NCBI GenBank assembly: GCA_000482765.1
Contig: AXWR01000003.1
Coordinates: forward strand, 1-64,000
From: Meiothermus taiwanensis DSM 14542
Lineage (GTDB): Bacteria > Deinococcota > Deinococci > Deinococcales > Thermaceae
Length of the DNA: 64,000 nucleotides
Direction of reading: 5' to 3'
The notes beneath the pieces are model-generated. The model was not told the origin of the DNA. It worked only from the letters and a program-made list of their open reading frames with translations, and searched no databases. Below are positions 16,344 to 26,821 of this stretch, one piece after another (the first letter of the stretch is position 1; each line of letters starts with the position of its first letter). The translations under genes were made by a program, and so were the position numbers.

Positions 16344-16374
16344 GAGGTCTTTGCCTTAATTTTGAATCCGGTAT
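16344..16374 (+). repeat. Right-end fragment of the MITE-like repeat (copy B)
   Basis: GAGGTCTTTGC and TTTTGAATCCGGTAT match the right end of copy A almost base for base, then similarity stops. The left part is replaced by an unrelated hairpin, so this is a truncated or degenerate copy. Confidence 0.55.
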
Positions 16375-16432
16375 GACCGGACTCCACTCGGTGACTTAGG
16401 CTGAGTTTCACGCTTCTAAGCCGTCTAGCTTC

Positions 16433-16438
16433 TAACCT
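16433..16438 (+). promoter_or_regulatory. -10 box of leaderless lptC-like gene
   Basis: TAACCT followed by exactly six bases and GTG at 16445, with no Shine-Dalgarno sequence. Confidence 0.45.
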
Positions 16439-16444
16439 CTAGCC

Positions 16445-17014
16445 GTGGTTCGAGCTGCCATTGTCGCTCTGGTGACCATTGCTTTGCTTTCGGTTTTCCT
16501 GGTCACCCGCCCCATTCCAAGCCCAGCCACGCCCAACCGGGGGGTGCGCCTCGAGCAGGTTCAACTCACCCTATACCCAGAGCAAGACCCTAAAGCCCGC
16601 TGGGAGTTTTCCGCAGCGCAGGTCGATCAGGATCCCAGCACCCGCGAGGCTAAAGTAACCGGCCTGCAGTCCGGGGAACGGTATGTGGAGGGCCGGCTCG
16701 ACATGCGGCTGTTCGCACCCGAGGTCGTCATCGACCGCGTCGATAACCTTCGGCTGCCCTACGCTAAGGTGGAAATTCTCAAGGGCTGCTACACGGTCAA
16801 CCTTGGCAAGCCGGGTGAGATGCCGGTTACCATAGATCAGCGCGAAGGTTTTCGGGCCCCCAGCGTCTATATCACCGCGCCCAGCCTCGAGGTGCAGGGC
16901 AAGGACTTCAAGAGTGATTTTGGTATCGAGAACCCCAGTTGGCGTGACCCTATTGAGAAGTTTATTTCCGGTGGGGAACAGCCGCCTTGTCCCATCGAAG
17001 GGGGTAGTTCGTAA
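16445..17014 (+). CDS. LptC-like membrane-anchored protein (tentative)
   Basis: The 189-residue protein has a single N-terminal hydrophobic segment (AAIVALVTIALLSVFLV, about 4-20) and then a polar, beta-rich periplasmic domain. Size, topology and the two OstA/LptA-like genes directly downstream suggest an LptC-like role as the membrane anchor of a lipid or glycan transport bridge across the periplasm. I see no diagnostic motif, so this rests on context. The start is GTG, placed by a TAACCT -10 box six bases upstream. Classical LPS is reported absent in the Thermaceae, so the cargo would be another amphiphile. Confidence 0.5.
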   Translation: MVRAAIVALVTIALLSVFLVTRPIPSPATPNRGVRLEQVQLTLYPEQDPKARWEFSAAQVDQDPSTREAKVTGLQSGERYVEGRLDMRLFAPEVVIDRVDNLRLPYAKVEILKGCYTVNLGKPGEMPVTIDQREGFRAPSVYITAPSLEVQGKDFKSDFGIENPSWRDPIEKFISGGEQPPCPIEGGSS

Positions 17015-17358
17015 ACCGCCCCAACCAAGTGCCAACGCGCTCTGGTTAGGGCTTTCCGAGGAAAGACCATGCAGAGAAGACATCCCCCGAATCCGGGCCG
17101 CTCTACACAGGTCAGGCGCACAGCGCCCGGCGGCCATGCCCATGGCACCTGGGCTTTGGGCAATGCATCTGCTCCTAAAGCCATCCCACAAGGTGGGTGC
17201 GTTTGGAGCAAATCCTTCGAAGGTTATAGTGCAAAGGAGGTGAGTGGGTGTGGCCGCCTAAAGGGCGGCCTGGGGACGACCCCCTGCCGGTATTCACCCA
17301 GGGGTTCTACCTCCCCGGCCAGGTTTGGTCGGGGTCTCCCGCCCCAGACCCCAATCGG
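17015..17358 (+). other. 344-bp gap between lptC-like and lptA-like genes
   Basis: No convincing protein is encoded here. It contains a textbook Shine-Dalgarno AAGGAGGTGA at 17234-17243, four bases before GTG 17248, which would add 37 residues (starting MWPPKGRPGDD) to the next protein and block its signal peptide. GTG 17244 after the same site gives only a five-codon frame. A GGCCGCC/GGGCGGCC hairpin follows at 17252-17270. Codon use in 17015-17230 does not look coding. A structured leader RNA is possible; I could not match it to RNase P, SRP or 6S RNA. Confidence 0.5.
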
Positions 17359-18273
17359 ATGAAACGTGCAGCATGGCTTCTTTTTCTCCTAGCGTTGGCG
17401 GTACTGGCCCAGAGCAAAGAGCAGCGCATCATCACCATTGAGGCCCCAGGCGGACAGCGTTCGGGCAACCTGCGCAACGGCCCCTGGGTTTACGAAGCCG
17501 GCAAACCGGGCGGGGTCATTGGCCGGGTCAAAGACCTGGAAATCCAGGCCACCCGTGCCACGCTGGAAGCCCCCCAGGGCAAAACCATGCAAGAGGCCGA
17601 GGGGGAGCGGGTGGCCTCTTTTGAAGGCAGCGTCACAGTGAAGCGCGACCGCATGACCGCTACCGGGCCAAAGCTGGTCTACCGCGAGAGCAACGGGCGC
17701 GGCACCCTCGAGGGCAACGCCCGGATGCGCCAGGAGCCCAAGGATCAAAACAGCGACCCAGTGGAGGTGCTGGCACCTCGCATGACCTTTGAGGTGGATA
17801 CCAATATTTCTACCAGCGAAGGGGGCGTAACCCTAAAGAATGGCCGACAAGAAGGGCGCTCTGAAGCGGTTTACTACGAAGAAGATAGGGGGCTGGCGGT
17901 TTTTAGCGATACCAAAGAGGTCGTGCTGCTGCGCAAACGCGAGGGCAAGGGCGATCTGGTGATTCGTGCCAAAGAGGTGCGCAGCCTCACCGAGGAAAAG
18001 CGTTTGCTAGCCACGGGTGGGGTCACCCTGGTCGATGGCGACATCACCACCACCGGGGCCAGTCTGCTCTACAACGACAACACCGGCGAGGCCACGGTGT
18101 TAGCAGGCCGGGTGGGCAATCAGAACGTGCCGGCCCGGAGCGTGAACGCCAAGGAGCGGGCCACCTTGTCGGGCAACTCCTTGCTGCACAATGTCAACCG
18201 TTCGCAAGTGCGGGTGCTGGCCCAGGCGCCCCGGCTACCCGTCGCCGAGTTTCGCAAGCTGAGCGAGCGATAA
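17359..18273 (+). CDS. OstA/LptA-like periplasmic protein 1
   Basis: The 304-residue protein starts at ATG 17359 with a signal peptide (KRAAWLLFLLALAVLAQ) and has the repeating beta-strand pattern of the OstA/LptA jellyroll: short segments such as VASFEGSVTVKRDRMTATGP, STSEGGVTLKNG and LATGGVTLVDGDITTTGASL, each alternating small and hydrophobic residues. LptA-type proteins form a periplasmic groove that shields lipid tails in transit to the outer membrane. The GTG start at 17248 with a perfect Shine-Dalgarno is an alternative, but would bury the signal peptide. The next gene starts one base after its stop. Confidence 0.7.
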   Translation: MKRAAWLLFLLALAVLAQSKEQRIITIEAPGGQRSGNLRNGPWVYEAGKPGGVIGRVKDLEIQATRATLEAPQGKTMQEAEGERVASFEGSVTVKRDRMTATGPKLVYRESNGRGTLEGNARMRQEPKDQNSDPVEVLAPRMTFEVDTNISTSEGGVTLKNGRQEGRSEAVYYEEDRGLAVFSDTKEVVLLRKREGKGDLVIRAKEVRSLTEEKRLLATGGVTLVDGDITTTGASLLYNDNTGEATVLAGRVGNQNVPARSVNAKERATLSGNSLLHNVNRSQVRVLAQAPRLPVAEFRKLSER

Positions 18274-18274
18274 T

Positions 18275-19264
18275 ATGCGCTGGGCCTGGTTGCTTCTGGG
18301 GTTGTTGTTGGTAGCAATCGCGCAGCAGGAGCCCGAGCCCTCGTTTCAAACCACCGCCGAGATCGAGCGACGCGGCAAAAAAATAGTGGTCGTCAAGAGC
18401 GGCCCGGACAATCCCCCCGCCATCATCGAGTTGCGCGACCTGTACGGAGGGGTCATTACCGCGCTGGACGCCGAGAAGAAATCCCTTCACCTAGGTGAAA
18501 GGGTGTTTACCACCGATAAGCTGACCCGCTTCTGGCTCGAGGGTAAACCAGTGCAGTTTAGCGACTTGAAGGTGGGCCAGCAGGTGCGCCTCGAGGCCGC
18601 CGAGCAAAACGACGGCAGCCTTAAGGCTTTTGATGTGCAGATTGGCAAAAAACCCGAAGGCCCCTCCCTGAGCCGTTCGCTGTTCGCCGATCCGCCCCCC
18701 TACCGCGTCCAGATCACCTTTGGTGAAGATGCCAAGGCCTTCGGGGCCATCGCCCGGGTGGAGCAGATCCGCGAAGTGAACGACTTTGTTTTTCTGACCG
18801 GGGGTACGGCCCGGTACATAGAGGAAGAAGATCGCCTCGAGCTCGACCTCCAACCCGGCCCCCGGGCCGTAGAGGTTCAGCAGGGGCAAAGCAAGGCCTG
18901 GGGCAGCCGCCTCGACTACGACAATCAGAGCGGCGATGCCCGCGTGGCGGGGCCCATCGAGCTCGAGCGCTCCGGCAACAAACCCCTGCAAGGCAGCGCC
19001 CAACGCATGGTCTACAACGTGGACGACGAGATCCTGCGCTTGTTTGGAGAGATCAGGCTGGTGCAGGATGGCCGTACCTCCACGGCAGAAAGCGCAGTTG
19101 TGCGCGAAAAAGACCGCATCGCCTACCTGTACGGCAGCAAGGACAGACCGGTGCGAAGCCAGAACAAGGATGGTTTCGTGCAGGGCACCCGCGTGCTCTA
19201 CCACCTCGATACCGGCGATGTGGTGGTGCTGGAAGGGGTGCAGGGGGAGTTTCAGGATCCCTGA
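18275..19264 (+). CDS. OstA/LptA-like periplasmic protein 2
   Basis: The 329-residue protein has a signal peptide ([16 protein letters not shown]). Residues 40-120 look like a small DUF5666-type beta domain ([39 protein letters not shown]). The rest carries OstA-like strands ([56 protein letters not shown]). It follows lptA-like gene 1 after one base, so the two are co-translated and may act in one bridge. Its 3' end overlaps the convergent ABC ATPase gene by 13 bases. Confidence 0.62.
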   Translation: MRWAWLLLGLLLVAIAQQEPEPSFQTTAEIERRGKKIVVVKSGPDNPPAIIELRDLYGGVITALDAEKKSLHLGERVFTTDKLTRFWLEGKPVQFSDLKVGQQVRLEAAEQNDGSLKAFDVQIGKKPEGPSLSRSLFADPPPYRVQITFGEDAKAFGAIARVEQIREVNDFVFLTGGTARYIEEEDRLELDLQPGPRAVEVQQGQSKAWGSRLDYDNQSGDARVAGPIELERSGNKPLQGSAQRMVYNVDDEILRLFGEIRLVQDGRTSTAESAVVREKDRIAYLYGSKDRPVRSQNKDGFVQGTRVLYHLDTGDVVVLEGVQGEFQDP

Positions 19265-20841
19265 GCCCCGGCGGCCTGCGCAGGGCCTTCGGTAATGCCG
19301 GCCATCAACAACCCGAGCCGCTCCTCGCTGGCCTCGCTGGCTTTGAGCTCACCCATAATGCGGCCTTCAAACATCACCAAAATGCGGTCGGATAGCGAGC
19401 GCACCTCGTTGAGATCGGCCGATACCAATAGCACCGCCATCCCAGCATCGCGGGCCTTAACGATGTTTTCGTGAATAAACTCGATGGCCCCAATATCCAC
19501 CCCACGGGTCGGCTGGGCCGCAACCAACACCTTAGGCTTGCGGCTCAGCTCCCGCCCCACGATGATTTTCTGCGCGTTGCCCCCCGAGTAGCGGCGGGCG
19601 GCCAGCTCGGTGCTGCGGGGCCGCACATCGAAGGTCTCGACCACCTCCCGGGCGTGGGCTTCCATCTGCGCGGCGTCCAGAAAGCCCAAAAACCCTGCAT
19701 AAGGCGGCCGGTAGTGATCCCCCAGGATCAGGTTCTCGCGGGTGGTAAAGTCGAGCACCAGGCCGCGCAGGTTGCGGTCTTCGGGGATGTGCGAAACGCC
19801 CCACTCGCGCACCAGCCGGGCATTGGGTTTGAGGGTCTGGCCCTGGTAGCGGATGGTGCCCTGGTAGGGCCGCAGGCCGGTGATAGCCTCCACCAGCTCG
19901 GTCTGGCCGTTGCCCTCCACCCCCGCAATGCCCACAATCTCGCCGGCCCGCACCTGGAACGACACCCCATTGAGCCGGTGCTTTTTGTCCTTTTCGGGCA
20001 TACGCAGGTCGATTACCTCGAGCACGACCTCGGCGGGCCTGGCCTCCGACTTGTCTACCGAAAGGATCACCTCCCGCCCCACCATCATGCGCGCGAGCTC
20101 GTTCACGCTGGTCTCAGGGGTGTTGACCGTGCCCACCACCTTGCCATCGCGGATGACCGTCACACGGTGGGAGAGCTTGATGACCTCGGCCAGCTTGTGG
20201 CTGATGAAAATTACCGCGTTGCCTTGCTCCACGTAGCGCTGTAGGAAATCGAACAGCTCATCGGCCTCCTGCGGGGTCAGCACTGCGGTGGGCTCGTCCA
20301 GGATGAGAATTTTGGCCTTGCGGTAAAGCGCCTTGAGGATCTCCACCCGCTGCTGTAAACCCACCGGCAGCTCCTCCACCGGTGTATCCAGCGGCAGATC
20401 GAACTCAAGATCCCGCATCAAAGCCTCGACCTCGGCCCGGGCCTGGGCCAGGTTAAGCTGGCCCCCCTGGGTAGGTTCTGAACCCAGAATTACGTTCTCC
20501 AGCACCGTAAAGGGGTCTACCAGCATAAAGTGCTGGTGCACCATCCCAATCCCCTGGGCGATAGCGTCCCCCGGCTCGGTAATCTGCACCTTCTGACCAT
20601 CCACCCAGATCTCGCCCTGATCGGGTTTGACCAGGCCGTACACGATCTTCATCAGGGTGGATTTACCCGCACCGTTCTCACCCACCACAGCCAGCACCTC
20701 ACCCCAGCGCACGTCCAGTGAGATGCGGTCGTTGGCCAGCACCAGGGGGTAGCGTTTGGTGATGTTGCGGAGCTCGAGCGCGACCGAACCCTTAGCACGC
20801 GTGCTCGAGGCAGCAGCAGAATCGTTCATGTTCCCAATCAT
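19252..20841 (-). CDS. Nucleoside/simple-sugar ABC transporter ATPase (tandem domains)
   Basis: The 529-residue protein has two fused ABC domains. The first is intact: Walker [10 protein letters not shown] and Walker [14 protein letters not shown], with signature [15 protein letters not shown]. The second has [10 protein letters not shown] in place of Walker A and signature [15 protein letters not shown], the usual degenerate half of the RbsA/YufO type. The pair with a BMP-family binding protein upstream indicates a nucleoside (or simple sugar) importer. ATG 20841 and ATG 20829 are both possible starts; neither has a strong ribosome site. A hairpin terminator separates it from the binding-protein gene. 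No permease genes are present. Confidence 0.9.
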   Translation of the reverse strand: MIGNMNDSAAASSTRAKGSVALELRNITKRYPLVLANDRISLDVRWGEVLAVVGENGAGKSTLMKIVYGLVKPDQGEIWVDGQKVQITEPGDAIAQGIGMVHQHFMLVDPFTVLENVILGSEPTQGGQLNLAQARAEVEALMRDLEFDLPLDTPVEELPVGLQQRVEILKALYRKAKILILDEPTAVLTPQEADELFDFLQRYVEQGNAVIFISHKLAEVIKLSHRVTVIRDGKVVGTVNTPETSVNELARMMVGREVILSVDKSEARPAEVVLEVIDLRMPEKDKKHRLNGVSFQVRAGEIVGIAGVEGNGQTELVEAITGLRPYQGTIRYQGQTLKPNARLVREWGVSHIPEDRNLRGLVLDFTTRENLILGDHYRPPYAGFLGFLDAAQMEAHAREVVETFDVRPRSTELAARRYSGGNAQKIIVGRELSRKPKVLVAAQPTRGVDIGAIEFIHENIVKARDAGMAVLLVSADLNEVRSLSDRILVMFEGRIMGELKASEASEERLGLLMAGITEGPAQAAGAQGS

Positions 20842-20908
20842 ACAGGCAAGCAGCCTCTAATGGTTTGCTCGAGGCTCAAAACAACCCCCACAGCCAGCCA
20901 AGCGCAGC

Positions 20909-20940
20909 AAAAAGCGCCCGGGGTATCAACCCCAGGCGCC
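20909..20940 (-). terminator. Rho-independent terminator after the BMP gene
   Basis: On the minus strand GGCGCCTGGGGT, loop TGAT, ACCCCGGGCGC and TTTTT. It lies just after the binding-protein stop and before the ATPase gene, so it should limit read-through into the ATPase gene. Confidence 0.7.
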
Positions 20941-20955
20941 AGCAAAAACCATCAC

Positions 20956-22089
20956 TTAGCGCTTGTCGGGCACCTTGATGGCCCCCGAGACGATCTGGCT
21001 GCGCAGAACCGCCAGGCGGTTGATGACGGCCTGCGGGATCAGGGCCTTGTTGTAGTTGTCCAGGGCATAGCCCACACCGTTGTTGTTCAGGCCAAACTCG
21101 CGCACCCCGCCTTTGAAGGTGCCGTCCTTAACCGACTTGATGACCTCGTAGGTAGCCACATCCACCCGCTTGAGCATGGAAGTGAGCACATGGTTCAGGG
21201 TGTTGGGGTTGTTGTCGGTGTCACCCAGGTAGTTCTGGTTGGCATCCACCCCAATCATGAACATGGGACGGGAGGTTGCCGCCGGGCAGGATTGGTTGTA
21301 GGCGGCGTAACGCGGCACGTTGGAGCCGTTGTTGGAGATAAAGCGCACGCCCGAGGGCAGCTCGTTCTGCTTCAAGCAGCGCTGCTGTTTGACGTAGTCC
21401 AGCACACCCAGGCCCGAAGCCCCGGCCGCCGCGTAGATGATGTCGGCCCCCTGCTTGGCCTGCGCGGTGGCGATTTCTTTGGCCTTGCCCGGGTCGTTCC
21501 AGGCCGCCGGGGTGTTGCCCACGTAGTTGATGAGCACACGGGGGTTGGAAATACCCCGCTCGCGCATACCGGCAATGGCCCCGGCCCGGTAGCCCTGCTC
21601 AAACTTGTGGATCAGGGGGATATCCATACCCCCCACGAAGCCCACCACACCGGTGTTGGTCATGCGGCCCGCGATGTAGCCCACCAGGTAGCTGCCTTCG
21701 TGCTCGCGGAAGACCAGCCCTACCGCGTTGGCGCACTTGCCCTCACAGGGCACCGAGTCGATTACCGCGAACTTGACATCTTTGAACTCCTGGGCGTTCC
21801 TGGTTATCGAGGGCTCGTTGGCGAAGCCCACCCCCACAATCAGGTCGAAGCCCTCCTCAGCAAAGCGGCGGATGCCCTGGCCCACCTGGCCGGGGTCGCC
21901 GGGTTCAAAGTCGAAGACCCTGACCCCTAGCTCTCTAGCAGCTCGCTGGGCACCTTCAAAGGTGGACTGGTTGAAGCTGCGGTCGTTTTTACCGCCTGCA
22001 TCGAAGGCCATACCCACGCGGATCTCCTGGGCTAGACCCAGACCTAGCGCAGTTGCCAGGGCAACACTGAGCACCACGAGTTTCTTCAT
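20956..22089 (-). CDS. BMP-family ABC transporter substrate-binding protein
   Basis: The 377-residue protein starts at ATG 22087-22089, with GGAGG eight bases upstream, and has a Sec signal peptide (KKLVVLSVALATALGLGLAQ). BMP/PnrA hallmarks are MAFDAGGKNDRSFNQSTFEG, VGVGFANEP, FREHEGSYLVGYIAG and VGGMDIPLIHKFEQGYRAG. Family members bind purine nucleosides; no lipobox cysteine is seen here, so it is probably soluble in the periplasm rather than a lipoprotein. It has its own -10 box (TATAAT at 22152-22157) and terminator, so it can be made in excess over the ATPase. Confidence 0.92.
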   Translation of the reverse strand: MKKLVVLSVALATALGLGLAQEIRVGMAFDAGGKNDRSFNQSTFEGAQRAARELGVRVFDFEPGDPGQVGQGIRRFAEEGFDLIVGVGFANEPSITRNAQEFKDVKFAVIDSVPCEGKCANAVGLVFREHEGSYLVGYIAGRMTNTGVVGFVGGMDIPLIHKFEQGYRAGAIAGMRERGISNPRVLINYVGNTPAAWNDPGKAKEIATAQAKQGADIIYAAAGASGLGVLDYVKQQRCLKQNELPSGVRFISNNGSNVPRYAAYNQSCPAATSRPMFMIGVDANQNYLGDTDNNPNTLNHVLTSMLKRVDVATYEVIKSVKDGTFKGGVREFGLNNNGVGYALDNYNKALIPQAVINRLAVLRSQIVSGAIKVPDKR

Positions 22090-22151
22090 GTGATTCGCCT
22101 CCATTTCGCTTGTGTACCTTACAAGCGCTGAACTGGCTGTTAGCCTCCGGC

Positions 22152-22157
22152 ATTATA
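22152..22157 (-). promoter_or_regulatory. -10 box of the BMP binding-protein gene
   Basis: Perfect TATAAT on the minus strand, about 63 bases before the ATG. The -35 region is weak. Confidence 0.5.
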
Positions 22158-22240
22158 GAGCACAAAGCAGGGGGGTTGAAAGGGCTTGACAAATAAGTGA
22201 AACCGCCTTTGGCCGCCCTTCACGCCATTCTAAAGCCTGT

Positions 22241-24276
<2,036 letters not shown>

Positions 24277-24277
24277 G

Positions 24278-24317
24278 AACCTTGTGTAACAAGGTTGTAA
24301 CACCCCTTGGGTACACT
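24278..24317 (+). promoter_or_regulatory. Promoter/operator of the KAS III-Liv operon
   Basis: An inverted repeat AACCTTGTgtaACAAGGTT spans 24278-24296. A -10-like TACACT follows at 24312-24317, placing the palindrome over the -35 region. With no T-run it is a better operator than terminator. No canonical -35 is present, fitting either a repressor site or an activator-dependent promoter. Confidence 0.5.
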
Positions 24318-24344
24318 CACCTCAATCGGGTTTAGAGGTTTGAG

Positions 24345-25355
24345 ATGGCGTACCTTCGGGGCCTAGGGGTCTATCTTCCCACACCGCGCATGCACAGCGG
24401 CGAAATTGCCGCGGCCAGCGGGCTGCCGGAGTGGGTGGTGCGGGAGAAGCTGGGCATTCATCAGAAACCCATTCCCGGCCCTGAGGATCATCCGGCCCGC
24501 ATGGGGGGCTGGGCGGCCCGGGCTGCGCTCGAGGAGGCGGGCCTCGAGGGGGCCGCGCTGGATGTGGTAATCAGCATCACCGATGAGCACAAGGACTACC
24601 CGGTCTGGTGCAGCGCCCCCCTCATCGCCCAGATGGTGGGGGCCCGCCGGGCCTGGGCCTTCGATCTGAACCAGAAGTGCGCCAGCTTTATCAGCGCCCT
24701 GGCCGTGGCCGAGGGGCTTTTGGCCAGCCAGCCCAGCCTACAGCACATCCTGATAGCGGGCGGCTATCGCAACGGCGACCTGATTGACTACACCGACCCG
24801 GCGGTGCGCTTCATGTACGATCTGGCCGCGGGCGGTGGGGCTGCGGTGATGGCGCGGGAAGGGCCGGGTTTCAAGCTGCTAGCCACGCGGCTCAAAACCG
24901 ACCCCAGCCTGGCTGCCAGCGTGCGGGTGCCGGTAGGGGGCACGGTCGAGCCCCTAACCCCAGCCAATGTAGAGCGGTACAAGCTGCGGGTGGCCGAGCC
25001 GGAGCTTATGAAAGCTCGCCTCGAGCAGGTCTCACTACCCGGCTTTCTGGAGGTTATTCAAGGAGCGCTGGGGCAGGCCGGTTACACCGCTGCCGATCTG
25101 GACTACCTGGCCCTCCTGCACATGAAACCCTCGGCCCACCAGGCTGTGCTGGCCGGGCTGGGGCTATCGGAAGAGCGCGCCATTTACCTATCTGACTACG
25201 GCCACCTGGGCCAGCTCGACCCCATTCTTTCGCTCAGGCTGGCGGTGGATGCGGGCAGGCTGGGGCCTGGCAGCCTGGTGGCCCTGGCGGCCGCCGGGGT
25301 GGGTTACCACTGGGGAGCGGCGGTGTTGCGTGTGGAGGGGGAGAAATGGAGCTAA
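24345..25355 (+). CDS. KAS III-like (FabH-related) thiolase-fold enzyme
   Basis: The 336-residue protein has the ketoacyl synthase III fold with the catalytic cysteine in FDLNQKCASFISAL (C112). The expected histidine is in ALLHMKPSAHQ (H259, less likely H265). Where FabH has the YGNTSA asparagine, this protein reads YGHLGQLDP (285-293), so the third catalytic residue is changed. Such variants are usually not fatty-acid initiators but do other acyl transfers, condensations or cleavages. It heads a ten-gene operon; its last ten bases overlap the acyl-CoA ligase start. The ribosome site is AGAGGTTTGAG before ATG. Confidence 0.8.
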   Translation: MAYLRGLGVYLPTPRMHSGEIAAASGLPEWVVREKLGIHQKPIPGPEDHPARMGGWAARAALEEAGLEGAALDVVISITDEHKDYPVWCSAPLIAQMVGARRAWAFDLNQKCASFISALAVAEGLLASQPSLQHILIAGGYRNGDLIDYTDPAVRFMYDLAAGGGAAVMAREGPGFKLLATRLKTDPSLAASVRVPVGGTVEPLTPANVERYKLRVAEPELMKARLEQVSLPGFLEVIQGALGQAGYTAADLDYLALLHMKPSAHQAVLAGLGLSEERAIYLSDYGHLGQLDPILSLRLAVDAGRLGPGSLVALAAAGVGYHWGAAVLRVEGEKWS

Positions 25356-26821
25356 ACGCCAACTGGCTGGCCCGGCTGGCCTCCTACCACCCCAACCGCC
25401 CTGCGGTCTACTGGCGCGGCCACTGGATCAGCTATGCCGATTTGTACCAGCGGGCTTGGCGGGCTGCGGCCTCGCTGGCAGGTCTTGGGGTCGCCGGGGG
25501 GGATCGGGTCGCGGTGCTGGGGCCCAACCACCTGGGCTACCTCGAGCTCTATTTCGCCGCCCCGCTACTGGGCTTTATCCCCGCCCTGCTCAACCACCGC
25601 TTGAGCGAGGCCGAGCTAAAGGAACTGCTCGAGTACACCCGGCCCAAAGCCCTTTTCTACACCGAAGACTTCGCTCTGCCGGCCCAGCGCTTACACCCCC
25701 AGGCGCATCCTCTAGAGGCCCTGCAGACCCTACCCGAAAGAAAGATCCCGGATTTTACCCCTAGCCTGGAAGACCCGGCCCTGCTGCTCTTTACCGGCGG
25801 CACCACGGGGCTGCCCAAAGGGGCCCTGATCCCCTACCGCCAGCTTCTGGTCAACGCCATCCAGACCTGCATGAGCTGGGGGCTTTCTCCCGAAGACCGC
25901 TACATAGTGGCAACCCCCATGTTCCATGCCGCCCTGAACGCCCTGGCCACGCCTTTGCTCTACCTGGGCGGCCAGGTGCTCATACAGGAAAGGTTCGACC
26001 CCGCTTTGTACCTGGCCTGGGTGCGGGAACACCGGGTGAGCCTGCTGTTCCTGGTGCCTACCATGTACCAGATGCTGGCCCAGCACCCCGACTTTGCCCA
26101 GGCCGACCTGCGCACGGTGCGCTGGGCCATCTCCGGCGGGGCCCCCTGCCCTCGGCCGGTACGGGCGGCTTTCGAGGCCAAAGGCGTGCGCTTCAAGCAG
26201 GGCTACGGCCTGACCGAGTGCGGCGTCAACTGCTTTACCCAGAGCCTCGAGGAGGCCGAGGCGCACCCCGAGTCGGTAGGCCGTCCCATGCCCCACCTCT
26301 GGGCCCGGCTGGCCGGGCCCGACGGCCAGGAGGCCCAAGAGGAGGGCGAGCTTTGGCTCTCGGGGCCGGTGCTGATGTCCGGCTACTTCGAGCGCCCAAA
26401 CGAGACCGCCCAGGCCCTGGTCGTCCACCAGGGGCGCACCTGGTTGCGCACCGGCGACCTGGCCCGGCGCGATGCGGAAGGGCGCTACTACATCGTGGGG
26501 CGGGTCAAGGAGATGTTCATCTCGGGGGGTGAGAACGTCTATCCCATCGAGGTGGAACGGGCCCTCTACGAACACCCGGCGGTGCTCGAGTGCGCGGTGC
26601 TGGGGGTTCCCGACCCCCGCTGGGGCGAGGTGGGCCTGGCGGCGGTGGTACTCAAATCGCCGATTGGCGAGGAAGAGCTAAAGGGTTTTCTGAAGGCCCG
26701 CCTGGCAGGCTACAAGGTGCCCAGGCATTTCCTGTTCCTATCCGAGCTACCCAAGAGCGGCCCCGGCAAGATTTTGAAGGGTGAGCTGTACCGCAGGTTC
26801 CGGGAGGGATCCCATGCCTGA
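25346..26821 (+). CDS. AMP-dependent acyl-CoA synthetase
   Basis: This 491-residue ANL-superfamily ligase should activate a carboxylic acid to its CoA thioester with ATP. Seen are the P-loop LLFTGGTTGLPKG near residue 150, the YGLTE motif near 288, WLRTGDLA near 369, the hinge VGRVKEMFISGGENV and the C-terminal catalytic lysine in PKSGPGKILKG. Length fits small-to-medium chain or aromatic acid ligases. It is translationally coupled at both ends. The substrate cannot be read from the sequence; the operon suggests an acid brought in by the Liv-type importer. Confidence 0.93.
   Translation: MELNANWLARLASYHPNRPAVYWRGHWISYADLYQRAWRAAASLAGLGVAGGDRVAVLGPNHLGYLELYFAAPLLGFIPALLNHRLSEAELKELLEYTRPKALFYTEDFALPAQRLHPQAHPLEALQTLPERKIPDFTPSLEDPALLLFTGGTTGLPKGALIPYRQLLVNAIQTCMSWGLSPEDRYIVATPMFHAALNALATPLLYLGGQVLIQERFDPALYLAWVREHRVSLLFLVPTMYQMLAQHPDFAQADLRTVRWAISGGAPCPRPVRAAFEAKGVRFKQGYGLTECGVNCFTQSLEEAEAHPESVGRPMPHLWARLAGPDGQEAQEEGELWLSGPVLMSGYFERPNETAQALVVHQGRTWLRTGDLARRDAEGRYYIVGRVKEMFISGGENVYPIEVERALYEHPAVLECAVLGVPDPRWGEVGLAAVVLKSPIGEEELKGFLKARLAGYKVPRHFLFLSELPKSGPGKILKGELYRRFREGSHA

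Noticed and set aside
17015-17358. Known structural RNA (RNase P, SRP or 6S) in the gap
   Set aside because: The conserved cores (for example the GAGGAAAGTCCGGGC block of RNase P or the GGAAGGAAGCAGCC loop of SRP RNA) are absent; only partial likeness such as GAGGAAAG was seen.
17069-17362. A 97-codon frame whose stop overlaps the lptA-like start (ATGA)
   Set aside because: Composition is arginine/glycine/proline rich without any predicted fold, and it lacks a ribosome site; the overlap is probably chance.
20860-21930. A 356-codon open frame opposite the BMP binding-protein gene
   Set aside because: Shadow frame of a well-supported gene; low-complexity composition and no start signal.
24278-24296. 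Palindrome as the ligA terminator
   Set aside because: It starts two bases after the ligA stop, but has only a 3-base loop and no T-run, and it overlaps the promoter region of the next operon; an operator fits better, though a dual role is not excluded.
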